Program-made: the position numbers and the translations under genes
Source of the DNA: Acanthamoeba lenticulata
Lineage: Eukaryota > Discosea > Longamoebia > Acanthamoebidae
Assembly: GCA_002179805.1 (NCBI GenBank)
Contig: NAVB01000144.1
Coordinates: 1 to 64,000, forward strand
Direction of reading: 5' to 3'
Length of the DNA: 64,000 bases
The notes under the pieces: generated by a model
What the model saw: the letters and a program-made list of their open reading frames with translations, nothing else
What the model was told of the DNA's origin: nothing
The model's database searches: none
Shown: in pieces, positions 12,601-23,700 of the stretch
Position numbering within the stretch: position 1 is the first letter of the stretch
Layout: the number at the start of each line of letters is the position of its first letter

Positions 12601-15600
12601 CGCAGCGTCGCCGCTGCTCAGGGTCAACTCATCCAGGCTGCGAAGTCCGTTGCCAAGTACGACGACCTCCTCCACGTGAAGAGCTCCTTGCCATCATCAG
12701 TTCATCCACTCATTATGCCAATTTCTTTTCCTGTCTGTGCAGTGATTCTGATCCTGAGGAGAAGAACCGCCTTTTCAAGGGCGTGGCTGACCTCACCGCG
12801 GCGGTGAAGAACATGTTGGCGACTGCCTCGCCGGCGGCGAACGACCCGACCGACAAGCAGGCTCACAAGACCATGCGTGACGCCGCCGTCCTCGTGGCCG
12901 ACGCCACCAAGCACATCCTGGGTGACATCACCACGCGCGAGGCTGCTATGGCCGCCCTCCGCACGGCATCGAAGGCTGTCGCTGCCACGACCTCGACCCT
13001 GGTCGCCGAATGCAAGGGCGTGGGCACGCAGCTCGACTACGACACCTACTCGACCCTTGTCGACAGCGCCAACCAGGCTGCTTCGCGTATGTCGCGCTTC
13101 GCTTTCGTTTTCATTTTGTCGCTTCCGTTCTTTGGCGCGGCCTCGACTGACGTACGCATTTACTCGCGCAGCAACGGCTGGGCTCGTGTCTGCGGTGAAG
13201 GACTCGTGGAACTCGCCGGCCAACGCGGAATACGACAACCGCCTGATGCACGCCGCCGCGGCTCTGGCCAGGCCCGCCACCGGCCTTGTCGCCGTGTCGC
13301 GCTCGTGCGTGACCAAGCTGAAGGACCCGCAGTCCAAGCTGCAGCTCAACACCGCCGCTACTCAGGTCACCGATGCCCTCAAGAAGATGCTCGAGGCCCT
13401 CAGTGGTATGCACATCTTTCCTTTGAATTATTTGTTGTTCTTCACATTCCACGACCGATTCTAATGCTCAACGATTACAGCGGTCAAGGAGTCCGGCGGC
13501 CACATGGAAGTGGACGAGGCCCTCGAGGCCTTTGCCGCGACGGCGGCCGACCTGGACTACGCGCTGCTGTCAGCGCAGGAGGGCACGTTCGCCGCGCTGC
13601 CCGGCCAGACGCGCGAGGGTGCGCTGGTGATCCTCCAGCACGCGGCCGAGCAGCTGCGCGAGTCGGCCGACGATCTGGTCGACCAGGCCAAGGTGTCGCC
13701 GCAGGCCATGGGCCCGCCGGCCAAGGCCACCACGCACGCGGTCGGGCAGGTCTTTGGCGCGGCCAAGGCCGTGGCGTCGACCACCGACGAGCGCGTCGCG
13801 CGGGTCAAGATCCTGGCCAGCGCCAAGAACGTGGCATCGGCGATCGAGCGTCTGATCAACGCCGGCCGCGCCGTGTCGAACAACCCGACCGACTCGGAGC
13901 TCAACAACAACCTCAACAGCTCGCTGCTGGTGGCCAACGAGGAGATCGACAAGCTGCTCGCCGCCGTGCAGAACATGGGCGCCGGCAGCGAGGAGTGCGA
14001 CTCGGCGGCTGACATCATCTCCAAGGGCGCCGTCGAGTCGCTGACGGGCTTCGGCACGGGCAGCGCGGCCGATCTGCAGGAGCTGGCCGACGAGCTGGCC
14101 GCCCTGACCAAGGCCCTCGACGCTGCCGTGTCGCAGGTGGCCGACTCGGCGCGCAACAACCCCAAGGCCCTCGGTGGTGCGGCCAACCTCACGGCCAGCA
14201 CCATGCCGCCGATCCTCAAGACGGCCAACAACGCCGCGGCCAAGACCTCGGACGCCGTGATCTCCGAGCACATCCTGGTCTCGGGCAAGAAGCTGGCCGA
14301 CGACACCATCGCCGCTCTCCAGACGGCCAAGGGTGTCACGGCCAACCCCAACGACTACCACCGCGACCAGCAGCTGTCCAACGCCGTCAAGGCTGTCAAG
14401 GAGGACATTCGCGAGCTGCTCAAGGCCGTCGACGCCGCCATCCCGGGCAAGAAGGAGCTCATAGAGGCCCAGGAGAAGATCAGCGCCGCCACCGACCGTC
14501 TGGTCCACCCGTCGGCCCCGCGCGGCAACGCCCAGATGCACCTCAAGGAGGTCACCGACGCCGCCCGCGCGCTGGCCGACAGCGTCGGCCGCATCGTGGC
14601 CTCGGCCCGCAACTTCCCCGAGAAGCTGGGCCCTTACTCCAAGCAGGCCGCCGACAGCGTGTCGGACATCGTCGACGCCTCCAAGGACGCCTCGTCGACT
14701 GACCCGGCCTCGGTCGTTCTTCTCTCGGCCAAGAAGCTGCACAAGGACAGCCAAAAGATCGCCGACGACCCGCACGACGTGACCAACGTGTTTGACGGCG
14801 CCAAGGACGTCGCCCGGGACTCGATCCACCTCATCGCGTCGGTCAAGGACGCCGCGCAGAAGGAGGCCGACAACGCCGCGCGCCGCGACCTGATCCTCGC
14901 CGCCGAGAAGTGCGCGCAGGTCACCCAGCAGCTGGCCGCCGCAGCCAAGGCCACCGCGCGCCACGAGGCCGGTGCCGAGCAGAAGCTGCAGCAGGCCACC
15001 ACGGGCCTGCAGGGCGGCCTCAAGGCTCTCATGACCTACAACAAGACCAACGGTGGCCCGGACTTCAAGCCCCTGCTCGAGGCCGCCTCGGCCGTGGCCG
15101 CCGAGACCGGCAAGATGATCGACGTGCTCAAGGTCGTCGCCGGCAAGCACAAGGACGCCGCCGTCCAGACCCAGCTGGCCGTCACGGCCAAGTCCACCAC
15201 GGACGCCATCAAGCAGGTCATCCAGGCCGCCGAGTCCCTCACCTACGGCCACAAGGAATGCAAGGAAGCCGTCGAGGTCATCCAGCGCGCCATCGGCGAC
15301 CTCGACGCCGCGGCGATCTCGGCCACGGTGGGCCTGCTCGAGGCGCCCGTGGGCGGGCCCAGCAACCAGCAGTGCAAGGAGGAGCTCATCTCGCTGTCGC
15401 GCGACCTTGCCACGGCGACGGGCAAGCTGGTGGGCTCGGCCAAGGACACGCCGGAGAACCTGGGCCCGGCGGCCAAGGAGACCTCGACGATCGTGCCCAA
15501 CGTGGTGGAGAGCGCCAAGCGCCTGGCGGCCACCACGTCGGACAGCGAGACGCAGCAGGCCCAGCTGCAGCTCGCCAAGAACATGATCGACGCCATGCTG

Positions 15601-18573
15601 GCGCTGGTGCAGAACACGCGCGCCTCGTCGTCGAACCCCTACGACAAGGAGACGCAGGAGAACCTGGCGGCGTCGACCCGCCAAGTCTCGAGCGCCATCA
15701 CCGAGCTGGTGTCATCGCTCAAGGGCGGCGTGATGGGCCTGCGCCAGTGCGACGAGGCCATCGCGGCGGTCGAGGCCCAGCTGGCCAACCTAGGCAAGGC
15801 CCCCGCCGGGCCCAAGAAGAGCTACGCGCAGGCCGGCGACGAGCTGACCAAGCAAACGCGCGAGCTCGTCGGAGCCATCGGCAAGATCAACTCCGTGGCC
15901 AAGAACGACCCGGAGAACGTGGGTGCCGCCACGCAGGTCGTGGCCACAAGCATGCCGCAGCTGGTCGCCGCCATCAACAACGCCGTCGCCTCGGCCGCCG
16001 ACGAGGAGGTCAAGCAGAAGCTCCTCAATGGCGGCAAAGACGTCCTTGTGGCCGCCCGCGACGCCATCTCGGCCGCCAAGAACGTGGCCGCCGACCCCAA
16101 GAACTCCAACGCCGTGACCCTCCTGTCCCAGCAGCAGCGCCAGGTCACGCAGTCCATCGGCAACCTGCTCAACGCCATCCGCGAGGGCGCCGTGCTGGAG
16201 CGCGACGCCGAGTACGCCTCGGCCCGCATCCAGACGGCCATCGCCGAGCTCGACTCGGCCTCGCTGTTCGCCGCCGCCACGGCCGGCCAGCTCGAGGTCG
16301 AGCTGGGCGAGGGCCAGAACCTGGACTCCTGCCAGGCGGCCCTCTCGGCCGGCGTGCGCGCCGCGCTGGAAAAGGTCAACAACATCGCCCGCTCGACCAG
16401 CTCGACGGGCTCGCAGGAGGCCCTGGGCAAGGCCTACCGCGACTTTGCCGACCAGGTGGAGAAGATGGGCAAGGACACCAAGAACGTGGCCTCGCTGCTG
16501 GGCGACCTCGTGGCCCAGCAGGACGTGCTCACGGCCGGCAAGGCCGTGGCCATCGCCTCGCAGACCTGCGTGCTGGCGAGCAAGGAGGCCGTCACCCACG
16601 GGGACGACCGCGCGGCCCAGGCCGACTTCAAGGAGAAGTCGACGGCCGTGACCAACGCCATCAACGACCTCATCCGCGTGTCGGAGACGGCGTCGGCCGA
16701 GGCCACCAAGGGCATCCGCGAGTGCGAGAAGGCCGAGCGGGAGATCAGCGCCCAGCTGGCGCAGTTCAACAACCCCCAGTGGCCGGGCAACCGCGCCGGC
16801 ACGGCCGAGGACGTGGTCAAGGCCGCGCGTGTCGTGGCCGCCGCCTCGGGCAACGTGGTGTCGACCTGCACCAACGACCACGTCGGCCTTGTCACGGCCG
16901 CCAACGGCTGCAACCGCGGCATCGTGCAGATGCTGGCCGACGCCAAGGGCGCAGCGCAGCTCACCGACGACCCCAAGGTCCAGGACGACCTCACCAACGC
17001 CGTCCAGCAGACGACCAAGGCCACCCTGGCTCTGCTGCAGGCCGCCAAGACGGCCAAGGACACGCAGGAGTCGCAGAAGAACATGTCGACGCTGTCCGAG
17101 AACGTGGCCGACCGCATCCTCGAGGTCGTGGGCGCCGCGCGCAGGCTGCCCGGCGGCGCTGGCCTCAGGCTCGAGGAGGACACCGGCGACGACCTGGAGA
17201 ACCTGGCCGAGCGCGAGCTGATGAAGGCCGCCAAGATGATCGAGGACGCCGCCAAGCGCCTGCTCGAAGCCCGCCCGCGCAAGGTCAAGGCCGCCGGCGA
17301 GCAGCTCAACGAGGAGGACATCAACTCGGCCATTCTCGACGCCGCGCGCGCCATCACCGAGGCCACGGGCGCCCTCGTGCGCGCCGCCACGGCGGCCCAG
17401 CGCGAGCGTATCGCCAAGTCGCGCGATCCGTCCAAGAAGCACTTCTACCGCAAGGACCCGGCCTGGGCCAACGGCCTCATCTCGGCGGCCCAGACCGTGG
17501 GCGGCACCACGCAGGACCTGGTCTCGTCGGCCAACGGCTTCGTCAAGAAGGAGGCCGACGCCGACGAGGACATCCTCATCGCCTCGGCCAAGCAGGTGGC
17601 CGCCGCCACGGCCCGTCTCATGGCCGCCTCGCGCGCCAAGTCGGACCCGTTCTCCGACTCGCACAAGAACCTGGCCGCGGCCTCCAAGGCCGTTGCCGCC
17701 GCCACGCAGTCCCTCGTGGAGGCCGCCAAGATGGCCGGCAAGGCCCTCATCGAGCCCGAGGAGATCGAGAACGCGCTCGACGACATCAGCGCCGTCCAGG
17801 CCCGCAAGGAGCAGCTCAAGCGCCAGGCCGAGATGCTCCGCCTCGAGAAGGAGCTCGAGAAGGCCCGCACGGCCTACACCAAGCTCAACAAGGACGCCTA
17901 CGCGCCGACCAACCTCTCGGCCCCCGCCGTCTCGGCTTCCCCGCGCCCGGCCGTGCCCGCCGCTGCGCCCTCGGCTGCCGCCGCCTCGTCGGCCGCCCGC
18001 GCGCCGTCGCCCCTGGCCGCCGCCTCGCCCCGCGCGGCCGCTGACGTCTCCTCGCCCTGGTTCGCCGAGACCGCCGCCGACACGCTCGCGACGCCGCCCT
18101 CGCCTTCGCGCGCGCCCACACCGGGTGGCGGCGCCCCGCCGCCGACCCTCACCCGTCCGCCCGTGCCCGGTGGCGGCGCCGCGCCGCCGGCCCTCACCCG
18201 TCCGCCCGTGCCTGGCGGCGGCGCCGCCCCGCCGACGCTGACCCGCCCTCCGGCCCCGGGCGGTGGTGTCCCTCCGCCGACCATCTCGCGCCCGCCCATC
18301 GGTGGCAGCACCCTGACCCGCCCGGGCAGCGTCGCCAGCCCCGGCCGCCCTGCTACTGCGGCGTCGGCCCACGGGCCTCCGCCGTCGCTGCCGCCGCGTG
18401 AAGGCGACGCGCCGCCGTTGCCGTCGCGCGAGGATGGCGCGCCGCCATCGCTGCCGCCGCTGCCCGGCGGCGGACGTCCCCTGCCTGGCCCGGCGGGCGG
18501 CATCACGCGCCCCGGCGCCCCTGGCCCGTTTGGCGCCCGCGGCGGCTTCCGTGGCCGTGGCGGTCCCCAGTGA
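9686..18573 (+). CDS. Talin: FERM head, helical rod, I/LWEQ actin-binding domain and proline-rich tail (2695 aa, 10 exons)
   Basis: Talin links membrane receptors to actin at adhesion sites. Exons: 9686-9818, 9890-9981, 10065-10157, 10282-10609, 10701-11840, 11916-12185, 12296-12656, 12743-13086, 13172-13405 and 13481-18573 (8088 bases, in frame). Residues 1-400 or so form a talin-type FERM head, with TIEVKKKHRPLKVKLLDETI in F0/F1 and the KTYGITYYRGKWKPKGKKR segment of F2/F3. From about 450 to 2300 runs an Ala-rich rod of repeated helices. Around 2315-2475 lies an I/LWEQ (THATCH) module (WANGLISAAQTV, ILIASAKQVAAATARLM). The last 220 residues or so are Pro/Ala-rich, with four tandem PGGGxxPPxxxRPP units and an RG-rich end. 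Dictyostelium talins end in a villin headpiece and animal talins in a dimerisation helix; neither is seen here. The stop at 18573 is followed by ATTAAA at 18617. Confidence 0.95.
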
Positions 18574-18888
18574 GGCGCCCCAACCCAAGCCTGTTGTTGC
18601 CACTTTTTATTGTGCCATTAAAGAAAGACGTCTCAACAGCACCAACATGCCCTCTCTTTTCTAAACTTGACGTTCTTTCACACTGGAGGATATGCAGGAC
18701 ACACATGATGTTGTGTACCAGGACACGTGCCATGCTTGTCTTAGCGAGGATGCCCATTGGCTTGGGCGCTATGGTGTCTGGTAAAAACCCCAATTGCTCT
18801 GCTGCCGTTATTGGTGGTCTGAGAAGAGCATAACATAACATAAACCTGGCCTTAAAAGAGCATCTGAGCAAAGATATATAGCCGAACT
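18574..18888. other. Intergenic: talin 3' flank and promoter side of the Cys-rich gene
   Basis: ATTAAA at about 18617 may serve as a talin polyadenylation signal. GATATATAG just before 18889 is AT-rich but lies very close to the ATG. No gene is supported. Confidence 0.4.
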
Positions 18889-19381
18889 ATGTTGTCAAAG
18901 ACGGTTCTCTTGCTGTTAGTGGTGCTGGCGGAGGTTTGTTTTGCGCATGCCGAGAAGAGGGCGGAGATGAGGGAGTTTGTTGTGCCCGAAGATGCAGAGA
19001 GCAACCCATGCCCCTACCCGAGGTGGACCGAGTACTGCATCGATTGCATTCCCAGCAACCAGTGCTCCGGCAACTGCGGCGACTACACGGGTACGTACCT
19101 GTCTTGTTGGTGTGGAAGCACGTTTTCGGACAAGAATATTGATTTAATGATATATCTTTATCTTTTTTAATGATGGCGCAGGCTCGTACGCTGATTGTGT
19201 TGGTCAGTGCCACCCGAGCTGGGGCTGGGCTCCCAACACCAAGGTGACTGTGACCTGGTTCCCTTATGGTACGAAGTCCATTTTTGATCTTCTCCCTTAA
19301 GCTGTATACGCTCATCCTTCCCGTCCCTCAGGCGAGTTCTCGAGTGGAGGATGCACCTGTTCTGGCTATGTTTGTTTTTAA
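18889..19381 (+). CDS. Small secreted cysteine-rich protein (112 aa, 3 exons)
   Basis: Exons 18889-19090, 19182-19268 and 19332-19381 join in frame (339 bases). Residues 1-19 form a signal peptide (MLSKTVLLLLVVLAEVCFA), followed by a short acidic/basic propeptide-like stretch. The mature part has about ten cysteines in closely spaced patterns (YCIDCIPSNQCSGNC, CVGQCHPSWGWAP, CTCSGYVC), typical of a disulfide-stabilised extracellular peptide. No known family is recognised. Immediately downstream lies a damaged paralogue sharing the CHPSWGW block. The secreted, Cys-rich nature is directly visible; function is not. Confidence 0.75.
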
Positions 19382-19441
19382 GGCCCTGATTACGATTGGG
19401 TGTGCACACCAACAGTTGGCCTCGATACACGTAAAGCGACC

Positions 19442-19713
19442 ATGTTGCAGAGGGTGCTGTTTGTGCTGGTGATGTTGGCTCTTTCTGTGTATGCGACCAA
19501 TGCACTGCTGCCTGAGGTGAAGGAGTAGATTGCGCCTGGAGATGCGCGCGACTCGTGCCCCCCAGGGACACACCACTCAAGTGGAGTCAATCCTGCATCA
19601 ACTGCGTCCCAAACAACGAGTGCGGGGGCACTTGTGCCGGTTTCACAGGTATAGATGTCACCTGCGTCCTCTACTGCCACCCGAGCTGGGGCTGGGCTAA
19701 TACCAAGGTCTGA
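19442..19713 (+). pseudogene. Degenerate tandem copy of the upstream Cys-rich secreted protein gene
   Basis: The ATG at 19442 opens a signal-peptide-like frame (MLQRVLFVLVMLALSVYA) that ends in an in-frame TAG after about 28 codons. Homology resumes after the stop, and in a shifted frame continues through SCINCVPNNECGGTC and CHPSWGWA to a TGA at 19713. The upstream gene has its first intron after the GDYTG codons; here the matching position (AGFTG followed by IDVTC) is continuous, so this copy lacks that intron. The last exon equivalent is absent. The stop, frameshift and truncation argue for a pseudogene. Confidence 0.7.
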
Positions 19714-19842
19714 AAACGCACCATGGGAGGGACCTCCTCACGTAAAAAAAACAAGAAAGCTTGCACTTGAGCTTTGATGTATGTGGTTGAGGGTCCCCAA
19801 GGTGAGCAACATTATTCTTTATTGGGCATTTGGGGCGCAAAT

Positions 19843-20355
19843 TCAAACAGACTTGAGAGCAATCCCCATATCCCTCATGGCTTTGGCCCAACCTTCCTTA
19901 GAGCCACCATTGTCATGTCCACGTCCTTCGCCCCATGCACTCTTACCAATGTTGAAAGCATTCACAATTCCGTCCAAGAGGCGGGCGTAGTCTGGTGCAA
20001 ACTCACGCATCCCGTCGGCCATGCCCTTGATCCTCGACGGGTTCGCTTGATCTAGAATATCGTTGCAGCGTCGTGCAGTGTGCCCATTCGCTCTGCCGTT
20101 ATGCTGGGGGGTCTCTCCATCTCCACATGCACTAACGAGCCTGGCCATAATAGCGTTCCACGTATGATGGTCTCCACCAACTTTGCCTGTGAAGGCGCTT
20201 GGTTTCGTTCCCTCGGGGACAATGGCTGCCTGGAAGGCCGAGTACAAACGCGCTGAAAAGCCACTTCGAGCGTAGTTGTCGTGAGGAGGGTATTGCCTGT
20301 ACGCCTCCTCCATCTCTGCGCCAAGCTTGTGCGCCACAGCTCTCAGGTCGGTCAT
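19843..20355 (-). CDS. Hypothetical protein, single exon (170 aa)
   Basis: An uninterrupted frame runs from ATG at 20355 (MTDLRAVAHKLGAEMEEAY) to a stop at 19843. Composition is that of a soluble, mostly helical protein, with a Gly/Asp/His-rich middle. No signal peptide, membrane helix or known motif is seen. It lies downstream of the Cys-rich pseudogene on the opposite strand. Codon usage is less GC-biased than in neighbouring genes. It could be a real lineage-specific gene or a chance frame; transcript evidence is lacking. Confidence 0.5.
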   Translation of the reverse strand: MTDLRAVAHKLGAEMEEAYRQYPPHDNYARSGFSARLYSAFQAAIVPEGTKPSAFTGKVGGDHHTWNAIMARLVSACGDGETPQHNGRANGHTARRCNDILDQANPSRIKGMADGMREFAPDYARLLDGIVNAFNIGKSAWGEGRGHDNGGSKEGWAKAMRDMGIALKSV

Positions 20356-20741
20356 GGTTTGGTAGTAGTAGGGAATGGTGCGGGAGGCCTGCTGCCTCCT
20401 GTCTTTTCTCCCTAAGCTGTCAACTCGGTGACAAAATCACCGAACATGGCCAAAGAAAAAGGAACGAAAGAAACGGAGACAGGAATTAACCAATGGGCGC
20501 ATCGAGCCAGTCAATCGTTTTCCACGGAAACCCTTTTGCACGAAATTTTCGATTTGGAGGCCAAATCAAACATGAAATTTCTCCTCCAGCTCCGCTGACT
20601 ACTTCCCAGTTCACAGCACGTCATGTAGGAGGAGTCAGACTTAATGTAGTAGGAACGATAAAGACAAAAATTGTTGGATGACAAGAATAAGAACAAAAAT
20701 CGAGTACAAGCGAACAAAGGGGGAGGGGGGAGGTGAATCGG
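20356..20741. other. Intergenic region, lower GC
   Basis: This is the 5' side of the 170-residue ORF and the 3' flank of the GH3 gene. A lower-GC stretch with AT-rich tracts lies around 20520-20720. No gene or RNA signal was recognised. Confidence 0.45.
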
Positions 20742-23700
20742 TCACACATGTACAACATCAGTGTCGTCCTCGAGGGCCGCGATCTGGCGCTTGAGCTCGA
20801 GGTCCAGCGCTTGCTTCTTGCGCTCGTACTCGTCAAACAGCTTACGTCGCCGTTGTTCGAGGCTCTCGGTTGCCGTTGGGCCCGTCACGTTGAACGACGC
20901 CTGCAGGCCGCCGACGGACACGACAAACTCGCCCGGCTCGATTGTTGGCGCGTCGTCCTGCACATCCACGACGTGGTGAGGCCATGCGACACACGACTCA
21001 CGACACAAGCCGCGGCCATCGTACGATGCCGATAAAGGTCATGTCGTTGGCGTCGAGCGTGAACTGGACGTGCACGGACTGGCCCGCCGTGATGTTGACC
21101 TTGGTGAAGCGTCGCAGCATCTTCACCTCTGGCGCGATCGACGCGTAGACGTCGCTCAGGTACTGCGCGCGCCACACGCGCACACGCGCACATGTGAGCC
21201 GCACGCGTGCACTTGATGTTGCCGCCGTAGCGTACCAACTGGACGACCTCCATGCCCGCACGCTTGCCCACGTTGGTCACCGTGACGGAGACGCCGATGG
21301 ACGAGCCCAGCGTGATGCTCTGGGCCGACAGCTGCAAGTTCGAGTAGGCAAACGCTGTTTTTGTTTGTTGTTTTGTTAAATCGGATTATTATTCAATTAA
21401 AACAATGAATGAGAATAATAATAATAAATAAAAATAAGGACGTACTGGTGAAGGAAAGGCCGTAGCCAAACGGATAGAGCGGCACGCCGGGGTCCGAGTA
21501 GGTGTGGTAGTACGGCACTCGGGTGTCGCCCGTCCTCTGCTCCGTCCCCCCCCCAAACACACAACAGAAGATGACAAGTGCCGCGCATCACCACCACCAT
21601 CATCGTTGTCGTCGTCGTCAGCACGCTTGTTGGCCCGGAGGAGAAAGAGGAGCAGCAAGTGGGGGTGTTGAATAGTCGCACCTCGTGGTAGGTGTAGGGC
21701 AGCCGGCCGGACGGGTTGGTCACGCCCCACAGCACCTCGGCCACAGCTTGGCCGCCCTCTGGCAAGTTGTTGATGATGATGATGAGGATAAGAATGACGG
21801 GAATGATGAAGACAAAGGTGATGATGACGAAGAAGGCGAGAACGAAGAGGCGATGAAATGGGAAGCGTACGAGGGCCGGGCAAGTAGGCGTGGACGATGG
21901 CATTGGCCGACTGGACGACCGTGGGGGGCAGGATGCGCGGGCGACCCTCGACTAGGACGATGATCATGGGCTTCCCGAGCGACGACAGGTTGCGCAGGAG
22001 GTACTGCTGCGGGGCCGAGAGCTCGAGGCTGTCGATGTTGGACGTCTCGATCGTGTTCTCGCCCACCGTCAAAATCAACAGATCCGCCTTTTGCGCCTGT
22101 TTTCCAGATTTTCAACATTTTAAGATTTGTTAAAAAAACAACAAAACAAAATATTATTATTATTATTATTTTAATTGTTATCTTTTAAAGTGGCGAAGTG
22201 GACGGACCAGAGAGTAAGCGCTGTCGACGGAGCCCTGTGGGCAGTGGGTGAAGTTGCAGCCGAGCGAGAAGCTGACGGTGGCGCCCGGCGACGCCTGCTG
22301 GTTGATGCTGAGAAGCAGCGTCGAGGCAAACGTGTAGTCGCTCCACTCGGTCTCGCCTGTGGCCCCGCATCAACCCGCACCCACGGGCGCGTGCGTCAGC
22401 ACAACACCACACAATCTTGAGTCCGAACGGCCTCACGACGTACCGGCGCCGGTCTCGTGGAACGTGTAGGCGCCGCTCAGACCGCCAATCGTGTTCCCTG
22501 TCGTGGTAAAAATTGTTGGAGAAATCAGTTTCGAAATAAATAAAAGATTTGATAAAAACTGCTCTTTGTGGCGTACCCGTGGGGCCGGAGAGGACGATGT
22601 TCTTGAAGGTGCTGTTGATCGGCAGGATGCCGTCGTTCTTTAGCAGAGTCACCGACTCGCGCGCCACTTGGATGGCAAAACTGGCATCTGAGCAAATGTG
22701 TGTGTGTGTGTGTGTGAAGCCATTCCCGCGCCACGAATTTTAGTGCTTTCTTGGCCACAAAAAGAAAAGAACGAAAACGGCAACGAGCCCATAAAAAGAA
22801 CGAAAAATGCGAAGAAGGGGGGAGAGGAGAAGCACCAGCGTCGCTGCCCACGGTGGCGATGTTGGGGTTGCTCAGGCTCCCGAAGGGGTTTTCGAACAGC
22901 CCTTTGGACGACGCCAGCAGGAGGAAGGTGAGCAGCACTCCAACGGGGGAGGGGGAAGGGGAGGGCTCCTGTACCGAGGATCTTCTTGAGGGCGAGCACG
23001 TTGCCCGAGGCCTGTTCGATCGCCTTCTGCAGGGTCGGCGAGGCTTGCGCCAGGTTGTAGAGGTTTTCCGCAAAGCTCAAGTCCTTCATGTATTTCATGT
23101 ACAAATAAATGAATAAATTCATCATTTAAGTTAAATGAATATTATATATAATCAAATTTAATATTATTTAATAGAAATAATATTAAGTTAATGGCAAATT
23201 TGCGCAGCAAGGTATGGTCGTACGGCTCCGGGGCTGCTCATGCTGAGCTCGATGCCCGCCTGCATGGCGAGCGTGATGGCCTGCTCTGGCGTTTGCGCAA
23301 CGTGGTGGAGCGTGCGGAGGTCATCGATGCCGTTCGGCCCACTGCACGCAGCGTGTGTTGTGCACGTGATGATGATGAGCTGCCCGCGCTGGGGAAAAGC
23401 AAAGGGGAAGGGGAAGAGCCGTCGTCGTGGGACGTGAAGTGGAGGAAGGGGAAGAGGAGGAGGAGGAGGAGGAGGAGGAGGATGAGGCACCTGGCAATGA
23501 GGCCGGTGAAGTTAAGGCTGCCGCGGAGCAGGTTCTGGAGGAGGTCGCTGGAGGCGTGGATGGGCCGCCCGTTGATGGAGCCCGCGCCGATCACCACGCC
23601 CGGCGCGCCGGCGGCCAAGGCCGCCTCAAACGGGGGCAGGAAATAGCGCTTGAGCATGCGTGTCGCGATCTGTGCGTGTGCGTGTGCGATTGTGCGTGCT

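Noticed and set aside
13570..18603. Very long antisense frames opposite the talin rod
   Set aside because: Their composition (Gly/Arg/Leu/Val repeats) is the reverse reading of Ala-rich, GC-biased talin codons, and talin is certain.
23449..23482. AGG repeat considered as a CRISPR-like or functional array
   Set aside because: It is a simple trinucleotide microsatellite without spacers, within an intron.
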